Position numbers and translations under genes: made by a program | Notes under the pieces: model-generated | The model's database searches: none | Told to the model about the DNA's origin: nothing | Seen by the model: only the letters and a program-made list of their open reading frames with translations | Shown here: piece by piece, positions 1 through 11,445 of the stretch | Position numbering within the stretch: the stretch's first letter is position 1 | Layout of the letters: the number at the start of each line of letters is the position of its first letter | Source: Apium graveolens | Taxonomy: Eukaryota > Streptophyta > Magnoliopsida > Apiales > Apiaceae | Direction: 5' to 3' | DNA: 64,000 nt | Assembly: GCF_009905375.1 (NCBI RefSeq) | Contig: NC_133653.1 | Coordinates: 59,381,567 to 59,445,566, forward strand

Positions 1-1
1 T

Positions 2-1879
2 ATCAAACCTATTTCTGAGAAAGTAGAAGCAGTTGAGAAAGCTCAAGAGAAACAACAGGCCCAAATCTCTGATGTTCTGGCAAATCAAGCTTCTCAACAG
101 GCTCAATTGAATGATATTAAATCTTCAGTAGAACTTCTTCTCTCACTCCTACTATCAGATGATGCCAAAAAGGGGGAGAAGATAGTTAAGTCCAAATGCT
201 CTAATGATCAAATACTGAAGAAGAAAGATGATGAAGCTGATGACCAGGGAAACCCTAGCAAGGGTAGAGGTCAAGTTTAAATTAAAGGGCAGAGCAGCAA
301 GGTTCCTTCAAGGAAACTAATTACTGATGCAAACAAATCTTCTATTCAAAAGAAGACAAGTTATGAAGCTGCTCAAACTCAAAAGCTGATAGCAAGTACT
401 GAAACTCAAAATCTGATATCAAGTTCTGATGAGCAAAGTCTGATGACAAAACCTGATGTTCTGATACAAGGTGGAAGTCAAGATTCTCAAAAGTTCATGC
501 AAACTCTGAAACTCAAGGGAAAGCAGACTACAGTCTACTACAAAGATCCCAAGATTCAGACACTTGATGAGGAAATTGCTAGAATATTATTTTTGAAGCA
601 TAATCTAGGAATGGATTTGGAAAATCTCAAGGAGGAAGAAGCTAAATTTAAAGCTGAAAAGAAAAATCTAAAGCCAAAAGCTTCTTTTGCAAAGAAACCT
701 CCAAGGCCTAAGGTAAAAGGCATTTTGATCAAGGAGAAGTCACATACTGAGGCATCAAAGCCCAAGACTAGATCACAGACTGAGATTGATCCTAAAGACA
801 AAGGGAAAGGAAAAGTTGATGAACCAATCAAGCCACTAGAGATGAAAATTCCTCAAACTCTGATAAAGCTAGTGTGCAAAATGGTTCAAGTTACTGATGA
901 TAATCTTGCTGAAGATAAAGATGTTCAAACTCTGAAAAGAAAGAAGATTACTGAAGAATCAAAGACAACCTCTGACAAGGTTCAAGTTGTTCAGAGTGAA
1001 GAACAGCAAGCTATAACTGAAACAGCAAGATCTGATAAAGTCATCAAGTCAACCTCTGACAGTGCTCAAGTTGATTTAGACATAATAGAAGTAGCTTATA
1101 AAAAGAAACTTCTGTGGAAAAATGTCAAACCATCAGATCCAAAGAAAAGCCAAGTGTTGTCTACTTTCATGACTATTGGGTTAAATGTTAGAGAACCAAG
1201 AGACAGGGTTGGACTAGGTTCTGATGAAGCAAAGATCAAAACAGGAGTTGAAGTTGCTACTAGAGATCCATTTCTATTGTCTGACAAACCTCTTGAAGAT
1301 GTTATACAGAAACACCTTGATAAGGTTATCTCTGTTCAAGTGGTACTAGATGCTCATTACAAGCACAATGTAAAGGAAAATCTGATTCTATTTCTTGAAG
1401 ATGGAAGGACATATCAGATGTCAGAATTAGATGTGCTAAACAAATCACTGAAAGAACTTCAATTCTTTCATTACCTTTTAGAGGTAAAGTATGATATTAC
1501 CAGGAGATGGTCAAACTTCATATTGAAGACCATCAGAGATAAAGCAAGAATTTCTGGTTCAAGAGTTACAGAATTCATTCCCAATATTGTTGAAAATGAT
1601 AGAAGTGAAACTCCAATGAAGAAGAATTCTGCTAAACTTGAAGTATTACTGAATGAGAAATGTTTGTGCTACAATGAAGATTCTTCTCATCCTAGGGTAA
1701 TAAGACTGAATAATGGTTTAGAAAGAAACCATATCTCTGCTTTAAGGACTGCAATCTATCAGATTGGAAGTCAGAATGAAAAGATGAAGCAAGTCAAGAC
1801 TACACTCTCTCAAGTCCTGAGGATTAAAGAAGAAAAGCTATATCAAGCTTTGTCAAGAATCATTATGGTTTCAGATTAA
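2..1879 (+). pseudogene. Accessory third ORF of SIRE-type Copia element, 5' partial, one stop
   Basis: One reading frame runs from the window edge to TAA at 1877-1879, about 625 codons, broken by a single TAA at 278-280. The part after the stop is open for 478 codons from ATG 443. The first 90 residues are rich in Q, K and E with a repeated heptad-like pattern (coiled-coil-like). The middle is very lysine-rich with several PKxK runs. The last ~200 residues look globular (LILFLEDGRTYQMSELDVLN region), and the protein ends in a charged helix. I see no protease, integrase or reverse transcriptase motif. Position between pol and the 3' LTR is what marks it as the extra, env-like ORF of SIRE elements; its function is unknown. 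The single stop could be a recent mutation or a readthrough site. Confidence 0.6.
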
Positions 1880-2025
1880 CTCAGTGAGATTGGTAAAAGC
1901 TACAAGGATTGTAAGTTGTAGTTAGTTATCTAGTTAAACTCTTATTGCATTTGTACTTAAATGTTTTTGACATCATCAAATCTATTAACTTGTATATTTT
2001 GCATAATTTACAAGTTGGGGGAGAT

Positions 2026-2592
2026 TGTTAGATATATTTGAGATGTCATATCTAATATGATTCATGTTTAGTTTTCAGATTTTAACAAACAGGACGTATC
2101 AGGACTTACTGAAATCAGGACTTACTGGAAGTCAGAAGTTAATATCATAACTTAAGGTCATATTAGAACTTAAGTGCGGGAAGACTTTCATATAAGGAAG
2201 GAAGCTGATTTACAATAGAAGATCGAGACTAAAACAAAAGAAGATATGCATGGAAAGAGTTAGAAGACTGGAAGACTTGTAGAAGATATCTGATTGATAT
2301 ATTTTAGGAGACAGAATTATATTTCATATCAATTAGAAGTTATCTCGTAATTGTGTACTATATAAATACAGACTTAGGGTTTACACTATATGTGTTACCA
2401 TTATCGAGAAGATTATACATTGTAACCTAGCAGCTCTTAGTGATATTTGTTCATCACTGAGAGAGAACAACAGTTCTTATTGTAACAGAGTTTATTCAAT
2501 ATACTTGATCTTTGTTACATACTTGTATTAAATCGATTTGATTGTATTAACACTGTATTCAACCCCCTTCTACAGTATTGTGTGACCTAACA
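2026..2592 (+). repeat. 3' LTR of the first SIRE-type element
   Basis: 567 bp LTR with TG...CA ends inside the short inverted repeat TGTTAG/CTAACA, directly after a polypurine tract. A TATA box (TATATAAATA, 2359-2368) in its second half marks the likely LTR promoter. A short C run (AACCCCCTTC) near the 3' end resembles the C-rich run before the end of the LTR at 22163. Confidence 0.85.
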
Positions 2593-3930
2593 TACCCGCT
2601 TCATCACATCCCGTTAGAACTAATCTCATTTGAGCTATCGATAATAATTGCAATCCAATACAATTTTTATCATTAAATTAAAAATCATACTCTCACAAAC
2701 AAATGAGAGAAACGCTAAAACTCTTACTGAGGAGAGAATACAATCAAATTGAAATTAAGAAATAAAAGTAAGGCTTAGATCCACGAAACAAACCACAACA
2801 AGATAATTCAGACCCCTTTAAAATGAAGAACCACCCGCTTAATTGGAGAAGATAGAAAATTTAGATTTTATGATTATTTTTTATCTGAGAATTATTTTAG
2901 AAAATAATGATAGAAATCAAGATCTAAAAACAAAGATAAAAATAATAAAATAAATAATGATAATGGGATTTTTTTACTAGAGAAAAACCAGTAAAAGCCT
3001 GGCGGCGAGTAAAAGCCCGACGGCGGCTATACTTAGAAGAGAGAAGTGACCAGAGAGAGAAAAAAAGGAAGGTTTTTGTTTAGGTTTTTTATTTCAGTGC
3101 ATTGATAAAAAGAGGTTTTTTTTTTTGAAAATACGTGTCTTTGAAGTTTCTTTTTGAAAAAAGAGAGAAAAAAAGGAAGGTTTTTGTTTAGGTTTTTTAT
3201 TTCAGTGCATTGATAAAAAGAGGTTTTTTTTTTTGAAAATACGTGTCTTTGAAGTTTCTTTTTGAAAAAAATACAAGTTTTTAAGTTTTTATTTGTAAAA
3301 AATCAATTTTTCAATTTTTTTCTATAAAAATACGATTATGCAACTCGATACAATCTGATACAATCTCGAAACCAAAAAAAATCAATTATCAGAAAATATA
3401 AAAAAAAAAGTTGCAGATTTGATTGTTCTTTGCAAACCATATTTTTACAAAAAATTCAAAATATAATATATTCTAACAAACTTAACAAAAGAAGTATTGT
3501 TGATAATTTCTATAAATTACGTCTAAGTCCCAACTTCAAACATATTATAAGGTATTTGCAATCTAGTGGGGGCCATTTCCAAGACCTTTATCCAAAAATG
3601 AATAGTCTGAAAATTTAGGCGCTAAAATAAGCATGAATAAAGATTAAAATAAACATCTTGAGCTATTATAGTGTTTTTACAGGTTATAACGCTTCATCCA
3701 GTCAACTCTAACTATTTGACCAAGGGTATATAAACCAGATCCCTAGCAAAGGTAAGTTTCATGTGTGCTTCAAACTAATCACTACACAGCTACTGCCTCA
3801 CTGAGATTACAACTCCATAAAACATCAACAGAACCAATATGAATGCATGTCAAAGATGGTAAGCTTGTAGGATTTGGTTGAAAAACTCATTCACAAGGAC
3901 AGTTGAGCTTTCATCACACCTTTGGTCATT
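2593..3930. other. AT-rich spacer between the Copia LTR and the ERD2 gene; no gene seen
   Basis: No convincing coding region on either strand. It contains poly-purine and poly-T stretches, a perfect ~108 bp tandem duplication (3055-3270), and near its right end the 3' untranslated region of the minus-strand ERD2 gene. I could not fix that gene's polyadenylation site. Confidence 0.6.
3055..3270. repeat. Perfect tandem duplication, unit about 108 bp
   Basis: The string AAAAGGAAGG occurs at 3063 and again at 3171. The next ~98 bases, including the run of T and ATACGTGTCTTTGAAG, are identical in the two copies. Identity over the whole unit points to a recent duplication. Confidence 0.9.
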
Positions 3931-6900
3931 TTAAGCTGGCAGTTGAAGCTTGGCATTGTTTTTCCAGCTGCAAAATATACCTTGCTAAGTTTATCTTGCA
4001 AAACAATTAATGATATATCGATACTAATTAACGGCACATACCTGATATAGTAATAGTAGAAGAAATCAGCATATAATGCAGTTTGGACAAGACCGGAGAT
4101 GCAAGCTGAGGAGAAAGAAAGATATGCTTATAAGTTTAATAGAGATTCATCATTATACACAAAAATCTACCACCGACTTACATATCCAAAGCCTGAAATG
4201 TTCCTCGGTAAGATAACGGTAAATCCAGTTTAGAATGTACAATGCTCGATAGGCCCTGCAACTCACAAGACCAGCCAGTATTAATGTCTTACTGACTTTA
4301 ACTTGAATTAATATGAGTCATCAGTCTCCATTCATAAAAAGATAAAAATTTCCCATTTAAATCATAGTCTTCATAGTACACCTTATCAGTAAATATATCC
4401 TCAAGAATTACTCTATGTAATTTGCTTATTGTTCTCCATGCATGTCTTATTTAGACAAAAGTTAACAGTACCAAATATTATATCCTTCACAACAATTGCA
4501 TAGCATATAGGTAAAAAAGTTAATTAGTCGATAACTTCAACTTCGACTAAATTTCCCACCGAATCAGAGATCCACCAAATATTTTGAATTTGGTTTAAAT
4601 TGGTTAATGTTCCGACAAGTTCAAGCAATGTGGTCTACTTTTGCATATCAAAACCAAATATTATTTATTTCATTATTGCTGTCATTTTAGCTAACTTACT
4701 CTACACTACTGTCGATTTCTATGTGACTCTATCATTATAGTACATGAACTATATAGAGTCTTCCCCAATACAATTTTCATATTTGGAGTGAACGAAATTT
4801 GCTCTTTTCACTAATCAGTTTATATCTTCAATATTTTTAAAATTAATAATGTTTCTTCTTGCAACACGCATACACACTGTGTATTTATCCATATAAAGTT
4901 GACTAGATCATAGATGACAACTGTTTATTTATCCATTATATGTTCAAAACACATAGCATGACATGATTTCATCTAAAATACTCAATGGAAACTAGATGAC
5001 GACTGTGTATTTATCCATTATATATGCAAAACACAGAGCATGACGTATAATATCATCTAAAATACTAGAGAGAAACAGTATTTTTTCATAAGAATTCAAT
5101 TAGGTCAGTGGACAAAAAGAATCTTCATTTTCATAATTTACAATTGGAGGAGAACTAAGGATCAGCGAAGTGATCTTTCATCAATAGCTTGTGGTCTGTT
5201 TAGGTACTCACAAAGAGACATTATTTGTCAAACCGCGGCATAAATCATACTCAACTACACAAAAAACTAACCGAATAAACATTAGGAGTAGAACTTGCTG
5301 CTGCACATAGCAACAACTGAATTTACGTGTAAACAACAATATGAGGCCAAAGAATCCATCTTGAAAAAGACAGAAGTGACACATAACTAAAGATGAAAGA
5401 AAGCAAAAGGCATGGATATATGTTGATCAGTTTGAGGCTTAAGCAATGACTTAAACTATACTCTGCACTTAATTTTACAGTAACGTATCATGTGTAAAGG
5501 AAATGTTGAAATACCCAAGAAAGAAGACATATTGCACAGTCAAGTTGTCCACATTTCCACTTCTTTGCAGAAGAACAAGCTGCGGGAGGATAGCCACAGC
5601 CTCCAAATAGATAGAAAACGCCCAAAAAACCTACAAAATTAGCAGCACATCTTAAGCCAAAATAAAAGTAAAAATTAAATTTAGAAGAACAAATGCTGAT
5701 AGTAAATTCCAAGAAATCAGATAGAATAAAAATGACAGCCCCGTTACCCCAATCCTTTATTTCACCTTGAGTGCCCACACCGAACACATAAACACGGGCA
5801 TGGATAACAGACACTTCATTTTGCGAAAAAAATCCAAAATATTCTTGAAGTACCACACATTGGACATTTACAGCCAAATCCAGGTAATAAAGAAGAAAAG
5901 ACTCACCACATTATCTTTGTGTCTAGTTCAAACAAATGTTACATCAAAAATCATACTGAAACAAACCACTAACTATGTCAACACTCATTAGCAATTCTCT
6001 TCATCCTCATTCAGAAACAAACTTTGAAGGAGTGATCAGCCAGTGGCCCAGGGCAATTTGGATAGTTATTTATACATTGAAATTGTATATGCCACTAACT
6101 AATTAAAGAAAGTATTACCAAAATTGTCAAAAACGAATTGATCATTTAGTATTCTCTTCCTATTAACCTAAATACGCAGAAATACTTTGTATTTAAGCAT
6201 CATGAAGTAGTCTAGTGGATACCCTTCTTCTTTTGGTAACAAAAGGACCTAGGTTGAGGGTTCACACCTCAGTTAAGAGCTTAAGGCATGGGTGTCGATG
6301 TATATAAATTTTGGTAATCAGCTATTACTAAAAAAGGTAAAGAAACAGTAATTCCATTCCGAAAAGCTGACAGATTTCTTCTGAAGATCTACCCTCACAG
6401 TCATAGGCCATTTGCCACATATTTTTCAGCAGATCAAACAAGAAAATACATTGGTAGACAAATATACACCTGGAAAATAGACAGCTATAAAAGATACAGA
6501 GAGCCACAGCAATATAAACATACTGTTCAGGGTTGCTAATATAGTAATTATATATTCCTTGTAGAACTTCATGCTTATGACTTCATCTAACAATGAAAAG
6601 TTCTGGGATATATATCTTCATATGAGTAAAAAGCTTCCTGACAGATGGAAGGTAGTGAGCTAATTCTCAAAACTCTGTACAGAAAAGTATACTTTACTTG
6701 GTAAGCTTATATGCTCTGCTGTATGGATACTGTTCAGTGCTCCCATACTTCACAAAAGTTAATTCTTCACATTACTAAGCACGTTAATATAAAGTATTAA
6801 AAGTGTCCATAATGAGCTGAGTTTCATTGTCCATTACAGGATGTTCTTTACAGTCTGTTCTGTGGTAATCCAACTCCCAGCTCATTTTTTTAGTGATCAG

Positions 6901-9082
6901 CATTTCAACTTAGTTAAACTTTTCAATGTCCTCTATTCCTAAATATACTCCTTATTCTCTTCATTCTAAGGTACATGCTTCAATATGTAAAACTACAACT
7001 CATTTCCTATAGAAGAAAATATTTAATATTTAAACAGTTTGAGGTGTTAAAATTAATATAATCAGGACCAACTAGCCTTTTGCGGGAGATCAATAAAAGT
7101 CATCATAATCATGAGATGGTCAATCTTTAAGGCATACAAAGTAAGTCTTTAGGCATATGAAATATTAAATTTGTAAGTGATCGAGATTTGAGCAACATTA
7201 CTTTTATGCAAGGGAATAAAAATCCAAATAAAATGGCTGCTGTCACAACTATTTCTGTTCACTTGTGTTACTGTAGCTTCTAGTTAGGTTTAAACACCCT
7301 GATCATAACTATCAATACCTAAAACCAGCTACAAAATTGGGTTCATATATAAACTATTAGACTTAAAAATATGGCATATAGCCTTATCAAATTTCCCCCC
7401 ATTCCCTGTTATAAGTCCAATTTTACCTTTTTGGCGGCTTTACATACCAGAATATACTTACCTACAATACCTGTTAATAATAGGTTTATCTTACAACTTC
7501 AACAAAAAGCCCACTCAAGTAGATTGTGCCTTCTATTTTATAATGAAGGGAGCATGACCATTAATCATTCTTATTTCACATCAAATACTATTGTTACTCA
7601 TTAAACAACTCGATTCATTCTCATATAATTTGTGTCCCAATTAAGATTAATCCTACCTCCGGCAATGAGTCAAATGAAGAAAAATACCACTGACCTCCTG
7701 AAAAGTGAATTTGTCATGAACAACTAATGCCAACACCAAGCACCCCAACACCAAAAAGAGATGGCGAAACGTGTCTAGTGCTTGATCATAGGACCGCTTA
7801 ACAATTCGATGCCGCCGCATGCACCAAACAATGGCCATTGTAGTTCCAATAAACACCACTTTCATTACAGAGTTATACAGTGAAATGAAATCCGTGAACA
7901 AATCGAAGTACCGCGTCACGAACACCAAAGCGTACAACTCCTGCGTCTTCAATGAAATCCCTAATCACATTTAATTAGATATACAAATTCAGTACAAACC
8001 TATAAACACGGCTTATAACAATAGCAATGAAATATAAAAACACAAACATGTCTTTAAGCTTGCGTATGTATTGCATGATGCATCTTCAGTGAATTCCCTA
8101 TCAAATTAATTGCTATACAATTAGTATAATACTCGAAATAAACCTTAAAAAACACAAAGGAACGTAAATACACAAACATTAGCGTGTGTCCATCACTTGA
8201 ATCTTTGATGATAAACCTAATCACATTTAGTACAATCCTCTAGAAAAAACCTGAAAACAATCACAGTTAAAAAATAAAAACAAACACATATATCTATAAG
8301 CGTGTGATCACTGCTGCTGCATCTTTATTGAAGTCCCTAAGATTGGATGAGGAACACAGAATTCATTTCAAATGGGAATTCAATTCCAGAATCTGAAATA
8401 TTGGACTTCATTCCCAAATTTTATCGTTTGCCAAACATGAGAAATTCAACTTCAAATCACAAATTCTAGTATGTCATTTAGAAATGAGAAAAATATCAAC
8501 TACTAACATTACAAACTCTATGAATATACTTGTCAATCAAGTTAAATCCAGATTATCTTAGCGAGTGTCTTCGTCAGCGGATCACAACATGCAGAAGCAA
8601 CCAGAGACGGTGGTAGTGAATAAGAGAGGACAGTAATAAGTGGCCGTAGTAAGGACAATGAGAGAAATCAACGATAAAGACGAAAATCAATGATACTGAA
8701 TGAGTTTAGTGTTAAACAACATCGATGTCGTTTTCGTTCTAATTACAAAAGAGCTTATTCATTCCAAATCCAGCATCAAATATAAAATGCTAGTAAACAC
8801 ATTCAATCGATAAGTTTTTCCGGTACAATTATTTAAATAAACCTTATAGCAAACATATATCTAATTTACTGCCTGAACAGCTCTATCATCTTTAGTAAAA
8901 TACATAATCACATTCACTTACTGAACATTCATAAAAAAAATCAAATAGAATATAAAAATTTTAAAACACGAAAATGTAAAAAGAAAGTGACCTGCGCATG
9001 ATTTGGTGGCGTAGATTTTGAGGAGAAGAACGAGAATACTGATGAGATGAGTCATGTCGCCGGCGAATCGGAAGATATTCAT
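3931..9082 (-). CDS. ERD2: ER lumen protein-retaining receptor (ERD2/KDEL receptor), six exons
   Basis: Integral membrane receptor that binds the C-terminal K/HDEL signal of escaped ER proteins in the Golgi and returns them to the ER in COPI vesicles. Coding exons on the minus strand: 9082-8992, 7960-7695, 5630-5515, 4255-4182, 4105-4042, 3967-3931. All introns are GT-AG, and the exons total 648 bases: 215 residues plus TAA, the usual length of plant ERD2. The start [12 protein letters not shown] carries Arg5 and His12, positions known to matter for ligand binding in the family. Exon 2 gives [14 protein letters not shown] and the WCMRRH loop. Exon 3 gives [20 protein letters not shown], exon 4 [14 protein letters not shown], exon 5 [16 protein letters not shown]. 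Exon 6 gives the lysine-bearing cytosolic tail ending KLQLPA, which matches the family's COPI-sorting tail. Seven membrane segments are expected. One substitution is visible next to a conserved motif (LTVQY where Gly is usual). Introns are 1031, 2064, 1259, 76 and 74 bp. The gene looks functional. Confidence 0.97.
4911..5074. repeat. Tandem duplication in ERD2 intron 3, unit about 82 bp
   Basis: GATGACAACTG at 4913 and GATGACGACTG at 4995 each begin a block with TTTATCCATTATAT, CAAAACACA, GCATGAC and CATCTAAAATACT. The copies differ at several sites, so the duplication is not recent. A third partial copy (CACTGTGTATTTATCCATAT) lies just upstream, near 4874. Confidence 0.85.
6204..6330 (+). 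mobile_element. Probable tRNA-derived SINE in ERD2 intron 2
   Basis: The stretch has the layout of an RNA polymerase III promoter: a box A-like TAGTCTAGTGG (6208-6218) and, 33 bp later, a box B-like GGTTGAGGGTTCAC (6252-6265), as in plant tRNA-derived SINEs. It lies in antisense to the gene. I could not identify a clean tail or target duplication, so the ends are approximate. It could also be a chance match. Confidence 0.4.
7941..8346. repeat. Degenerate tandem repeat spanning the intron 1/exon 2 junction of ERD2
   Basis: Diverged copies of a ~120-138 bp unit start near 7941, 8079, 8198 and 8318 (last one partial). Each begins with a version of TGCATCTTCAATGAAATCCCT. In the first copy that string is the minus-strand splice acceptor and first codons of exon 2. 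The others lie inside intron 1. Confidence 0.6.
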
Positions 9083-9240
9083 GGCTGCTTCACTTTATTT
9101 GATCGATTTTGGTGCCCTAGATATATATATTATGAATTATGTATGTGTATTGAAACGGGAAAAACAGGGAAATGAAATGGGGGTTTATTTTGGACAGGGC
9201 CAGGGAAATGCTGACTTGTCACGTTTAGACGCCTAAGCGC
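9083..9240 (-). promoter_or_regulatory. Putative core promoter and short leader of ERD2
   Basis: On the minus strand an AT-rich TATA-like run (ATAATATATATATC) lies about 40-50 bases before the ERD2 ATG at 9082. A leader of roughly 20 bases would follow. The start codon sits in GAAGCAGCCATGAA. No transcript data are available, so the start site is inferred. Confidence 0.4.
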
Positions 9241-11445
9241 CCCGCGTGTCCCTTACTCTGACGCTATTGACCCCACCACTAAGATTTCCACCCCTAAATT
9301 ACGATGAAAGACAATGGGTCTGTACATTGTAGGTGACTAGCCTTCACTTTTTACCCACTTATGTAAAACCCGATTTTTGATTACGTTTTCGATATTTGAG
9401 TAATCGGCAGGTTTTTGGAATATTCATTTTCGGCATCAAATCGATCGAATACTCGGAAAATTATGAATAGGTTCACCTCTGATTTTTGAATATATATTTA
9501 AGTATTTGTTTGAATTACCCGATTTTTATATTATATTATTTATATATATAGTTTTAATAAATATAAAAATAGATTCATGAGTCAAAATAAGAAAAAGAAA
9601 GTTATTTTTACATAAATTCACTATATAGAGGCCAAATAATAAATTCTCTGATTTTTTATTTAAATTGATTCTAGTTCAAAGATTAAATTTTTGAAATTTT
9701 ATTTATCCAATCATATAATAAATTTAATATATTTACATAAATATGTAATAATAAAAAATTTATAATAAAAATAATAAAATAATTAGAAAAAAGTTGTGGC
9801 TGGAGGAGTTAGTCGTAAATTAGCAGGATAAGTAGATCCCGCCTTTTCAAATTACATGTCCACTTTAGAAGGGGAAAAAAGTTATTTCAATTTAGTACTA
9901 CAACTTCCCATACAAATTTATATTTCTAAAGTCAAATTTACTACATATTTCTTATTTATATTTCCTAGTTCAACCTCATTTCACATGTTATGGTCAATTA
10001 ATATAATTAATTTATCAACATTCACTTTTCTTAAACTCTATGATTTTTCGAGAGTGGAAATTTAATTTGAAACGGAGAGAGCAGCTATTTAACTTTCTCC
10101 GATTAATCCAATTTTATTAGTAGATGGTCACTAAAAGACTAAATTATGTTTAAATTGGGTCCAAAAAAATCAAAAAATTGGATTAATTGGCAATAAAATT
10201 GAAAAATGTGTAAACAACAATAATACTAATAACTTAAAATTTTTAAAAATTAAATAACATTTTATGCTCATATATCCGGTCGTTTAGCAAAAATATGAAC
10301 TTGCACGTGTCATTTTTAATTATTGTATTTGGTCGTTTTAGCAAAAACAATCATGAACCTTCTTAATTTTTCTTCAAATTAAACTCAATTCTAAAGTTAA
10401 ATCTTAAATATTATAATTACTTTAATAATGTTATATCTTTTAATTATATTGGTATAAATATGATAAATGTAGACGTATAATAAAAATAATATAATATATA
10501 TAGGCAGATAATCAAATACAAACCAATTTAAAAATAGAAACTAGAAATTAACCCCATCCACTCATTATTCTAAACTAGATTAAATTTGGACCACACAAAT
10601 ATCATCTCATCTTTATTTGTTTCTCCCAAAAGACCCACATCCTCTTCACAACTCACATCGTTCCAAACAATCCTCACCATCATTTTAAACAAACAGAATA
10701 TGATTCACGCCACTCCTGTAATAGTGGTTCACACCATTACCCTACCCCTGATTACCACAAATTATCTCCTTATTATCACCAAACATCATTATACATATAT
10801 GTATAACTTCATCACCCCCTATTCACACATCATCGTTCTTTGTAATCACCCACTACTCCCGCTATTAGTCCAAAATTCAAATATTAACAATAATTTAAAT
10901 TAGTGATTTTTATAATACAAATAGTGATTTTCGTGATATTAATTAATGATTTTCGTTTTATAATTTAGTGATTTTGTACATGAATTAGTGATTGAAGGCC
11001 AACCTGGAAACTTATAAAAATAATCGAATTTACTAAGTGAAATAAATGAACATCAAAGCGGAAGAAAAAGAAGAAATCGTCAGAATCTATAATTGATGAA
11101 TAGAATCAGAAAGCTTGGTGGTAAGTGATGGTGGAAAACAGTGCAGACATAGATCGCGATTACATGGTAAATATAGATATGGTGGATGATTTAATATGAT
11201 AGCTGATTGGATTTACTGGAAGATGTAGAAAGTGTAAGCAGTAACAGTTGATGGAGAAAGTGCTAGCGATTGTACTGTTGGTGATGTTATAAAGCTAAGC
11301 GTATGTATGTATAATTAATTTTGATGTGTAAATGGACTGATTCAATGGGTTGGGTTGTTAGAATTGAAGTGGGTCAAGGTAGTTTCTAGTTTTTATTTTA
11401 AATTAGTTTCCATTAGAGTAAATCAATTACTTTGTTAGAAACTTT
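9241..11445. other. AT-rich intergenic DNA, no gene recognised
   Basis: Very AT-rich with no ORF resembling a known protein. At 10905-10995 the words TAGTGATTTT/AATTAGTGAT recur about six times. The same words recur in the repeat at 17835-19493. The stretch just before the mitochondrial-like block (11385-11430, TAGTTTCTAGTTTTTATTTT) resembles the ends of the inverted-repeat elements at 17296-19493, so this may be a related decayed element. Confidence 0.4.

Larger units (their letters stand above)
1..2592 (+). mobile_element. 3' end of a SIRE-type Copia LTR retrotransposon
   Basis: The window opens inside an element whose 3' end is clear: the end of a long accessory ORF, a polypurine tract (TTGGGGGAGA at 2015-2024), then an LTR from TGTTAG (2026) to CTAACA (2592). 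The element's gag-pol and 5' LTR lie before position 1. It is assigned to the SIRE type because a long lysine- and glutamate-rich ORF lies between pol and the 3' LTR, as in the more complete element at 20927-34698. The 5 bases after the LTR (TACCC) should be the target-site duplication, which cannot be checked here. Confidence 0.8.

Noticed and set aside
5488..5877. 129-codon minus-strand ORF
   Set aside because: It overlaps ERD2 exon 3 in a different frame; the real coding frame gives [16 protein letters not shown] with proper splice sites.
9054..9236. 60-codon plus-strand ORF at the ERD2 start
   Set aside because: Antisense to exon 1 and the promoter; no family features.
10586..10903. 105-codon plus-strand ORF
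   Set aside because: Low-complexity Thr/Ile/His/Asn translation of AT-rich DNA, with no neighbours or motif support.
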